From Strigamia acuminata (lineage: Eukaryota > Arthropoda > Chilopoda > Geophilomorpha > Linotaeniidae): 64,000 bases of DNA. The stretch is from contig OX442324.1 in assembly GCA_949358305.1 (NCBI GenBank), positions 7,909,601-7,973,600 of the forward strand. The letters run 5' to 3'. The notes below the pieces were generated by a model. The model was given only the letters and a program-made list of their open reading frames with translations. It was not told the origin of the DNA and made no database searches. Positions within the stretch are counted from its first letter, which is position 1, and each line of letters begins with the position of its first letter. Shown piece after piece: positions 62,380 to 64,000 of this stretch. The position numbers and the translations under genes were made by a program.

Positions 62380-64000
62380 AAATTGGGAAAAATTTTTTAA
62401 AACTAGTCCATCGCGCCAGTAAATCGAGCGCCCACACGCGCCCACGTGCGTGAACAGTGCGCTCGCCCCTCCGCCCCGTCGGCGGGAGCCCCGGCCGTCC
62501 CCCCTCTCTCTCTCTCTTCCGCCCGGGAATCGCGCTTCCGCCCGTCACCGAATTTTGTCAACATCTGATAAATTTCTACAGAATTGCAGCAACATTATAC
62601 GAGATATTTCTGCCCTTTTGGACGGGCTTCTGTAAAACATTGCTTAAAATCTATGGAAATTTATTAAATGTCGTTAAAAATCGTTGCAAGTTTTGTCAGA
62701 TTTTGGAGAATTTTTTTAGAACTCGTCCAACGCGCCAGTAAATCACGCGCCCACGTGCGTGGACAGTGCGCCCCGCGTGGACACTGTCAGGTCGGGCACA
62801 CGCGTGGACTCTCGGGGCACACAGTTTGATTCGTGCAAAACTTGCACCGACTTTTGACAATTTGTGATAAATTTCCAAGTAATTTCAGCAATAGTTTACG
62901 AGACATTTCTGCCCGATTGGACACATTTCCACAGGTTTCTTGTAAAACATTGCTAAAATTCGGTGGAAATCTATCAAATGTTGCCACAATTCGGTGCAAG
63001 TTTTGCGAGATTTGCTCGCATCAAACTGTGCCCGAAAATGCCCGACTTGACAGTGTCCACGCGGGTTGGACGCGCCCAGCACTGTCCACGCACGTGGGCG
63101 CGTGTGGGCGCTCGATTTACCGGCGCGTTGGACTAGTTTTAAAAAAATTTTCCCAATTTCTGACAAAATTCGCACCGAATTTTTGCAATTTTTGATAAAT
63201 TAACACAGAATTTCAGCAATGTTTTAAACAAGTCCGTCCAATCGGGCAGAAATGTCTCGTAAAATGTTGCTGAAATTCCGTGAAAATCTGTCAAAAATTG
63301 ACAAAAGTTGGTGACCGACCCGCGGCGCGTCACGGCGCGGTCGGAGGACGGCCCTCGTCCCCAAAAACCACACTCCGGGTCACGTGGTCTCGCACTCGAC
63401 TCTTTCAGTTTTCCCGTTTTCGGCCCGTTACGGCTATGGACCGTAACGGGTCGAAAACGGGCCGCAACGGGTCGAAAACGGCCGCAACGGGTCGAAAACG
63501 GCCCGCACGGGCCGTTAACGGGCCGCCGACGGTCCCGTCACGATCCCGCAACGGCCCGCACGGGCCGTTAACGGCCCGTTAACGGCCCGTTAACGGTGTA
63601 AAACCGAAAACAGGATTCGAGATTAATGTCTATGAATGTTGTATGTGTTTTCATGTACGTGTTGTCGGTTGTTGATTTTTTCGATTTACGCCGTAACGGC
63701 CCGTTAACGGCCCGTTAACGGCCCGTCAACGGCCCGTTAACGGCCCGTCAACGGCCCGTCAACGGCCCGCAACGGCCCGCACGGGCCGTTAACGGGCCGC
63801 CGACGATCCTGTCACGATCCCGCAACGGCCCGCACGGGCCGTTAACGGGCCGCCGACGGTCCCGTCACGATCCCGCAACGGCCCGCACGGGCCGTTAACG
63901 GCCCGTTAACGGCCCGTTAGCGGTGTAAAACCGAAAACAGGATTCGAGATTAATGTCTATGAATGTTGTATGTGTTTTCATGTACGTGTTGTCGGTTGTT
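62380..64000. repeat. Complex satellite block 2, direct copy of block 1
   Basis: The order of modules from 62390 to about 63640 follows 53450-54690 closely, including the GC-rich inverted unit and the TAAAACCGAAAACAGGATTC spacer. Beyond that it holds a further 11-mer array, and the spacer recurs near 63926, giving a higher-order unit of about 328 bp. The block runs off the end of the window. Confidence 0.85.
63430..63925. repeat. GC-rich 11-mer array, second copy
   Basis: The same GGCCCGTTAAC-type array as at 54480-54985, with AACGGGTCGAAAACGGCC units first and inverted CGGGCCGTTAACGGG stretches inside. It is split in two by the spacer at about 63598-63690. Confidence 0.85.

Overview
This window is a transposon-rich stretch of an animal genome, most likely an arthropod and probably an insect. 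The evidence is AT-rich flanks, very short introns (about 60 bp) inside recognisable animal gene fragments, copia-family elements primed by an internal half of initiator tRNA-Met as in Drosophila copia, and long-LTR gypsy elements. I see no complete host gene, no rRNA or tRNA gene and no CRISPR array. Names such as Gypsy-A or Copia-B are labels made for this report.

Layout. 1-650: AT-rich, possibly a decayed LTR end. 650-4680: two inverted arms, each holding the last exon of ICMT and a 16-bp repeat array, around the 5' half of a decayed gypsy pol (Gypsy-B). 4690-5983 and 12093-12298: intron-containing fragments of AAR2 and SYF1/XAB2 on the minus strand; the SYF1 exon is split by Copia-A (5984-12087, minus). 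12472-39115: Gypsy-A (minus), with 1745-bp LTRs and a GGAT target duplication. It has gag, pol and a third ORF (ORF3), and ORF3 is broken by a tandem copia array (Copia-D, 15606-27894, plus). 39116-42375: fragments of NAA10 and RASSF, an inverted copy of the SYF1 intron, and a third ICMT/16-bp arm. 42376-45693: the 3' half of Gypsy-B, interrupted by a solo LTR (Gypsy-C). 46287-52564: an inverted Gypsy-C LTR that itself contains Copia-B (47964-52465, minus, RT deleted). 53440-64000: complex satellite with GC-rich 11-mer arrays, interrupted by Copia-C (55066-60985, minus, intact).

How the parts relate. Gypsy-A, Copia-A, -B, -C and -D look young: their LTR pairs differ at zero to two sites by eye. 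They sit in much older material (Gypsy-B, Gypsy-C LTRs, gene fragments). Gypsy-A appears built to make Gag, a Gag-Pol product through a -1 frameshift signal, and an ORF3 protein from a spliced RNA. Copia-C and the right-hand Copia-D unit have open frames and both LTRs. Copia-A and Copia-B are defective.

Most unusual features: (1) a mosaic of exons from at least five host genes between inverted ICMT/16-bp arms, placed between the two halves of one gypsy pol; (2) the Gypsy-A expression signals and its unfamiliar ORF3; (3) the tandem copia array sharing a central LTR; (4) a copia without reverse transcriptase but with near-identical LTRs.
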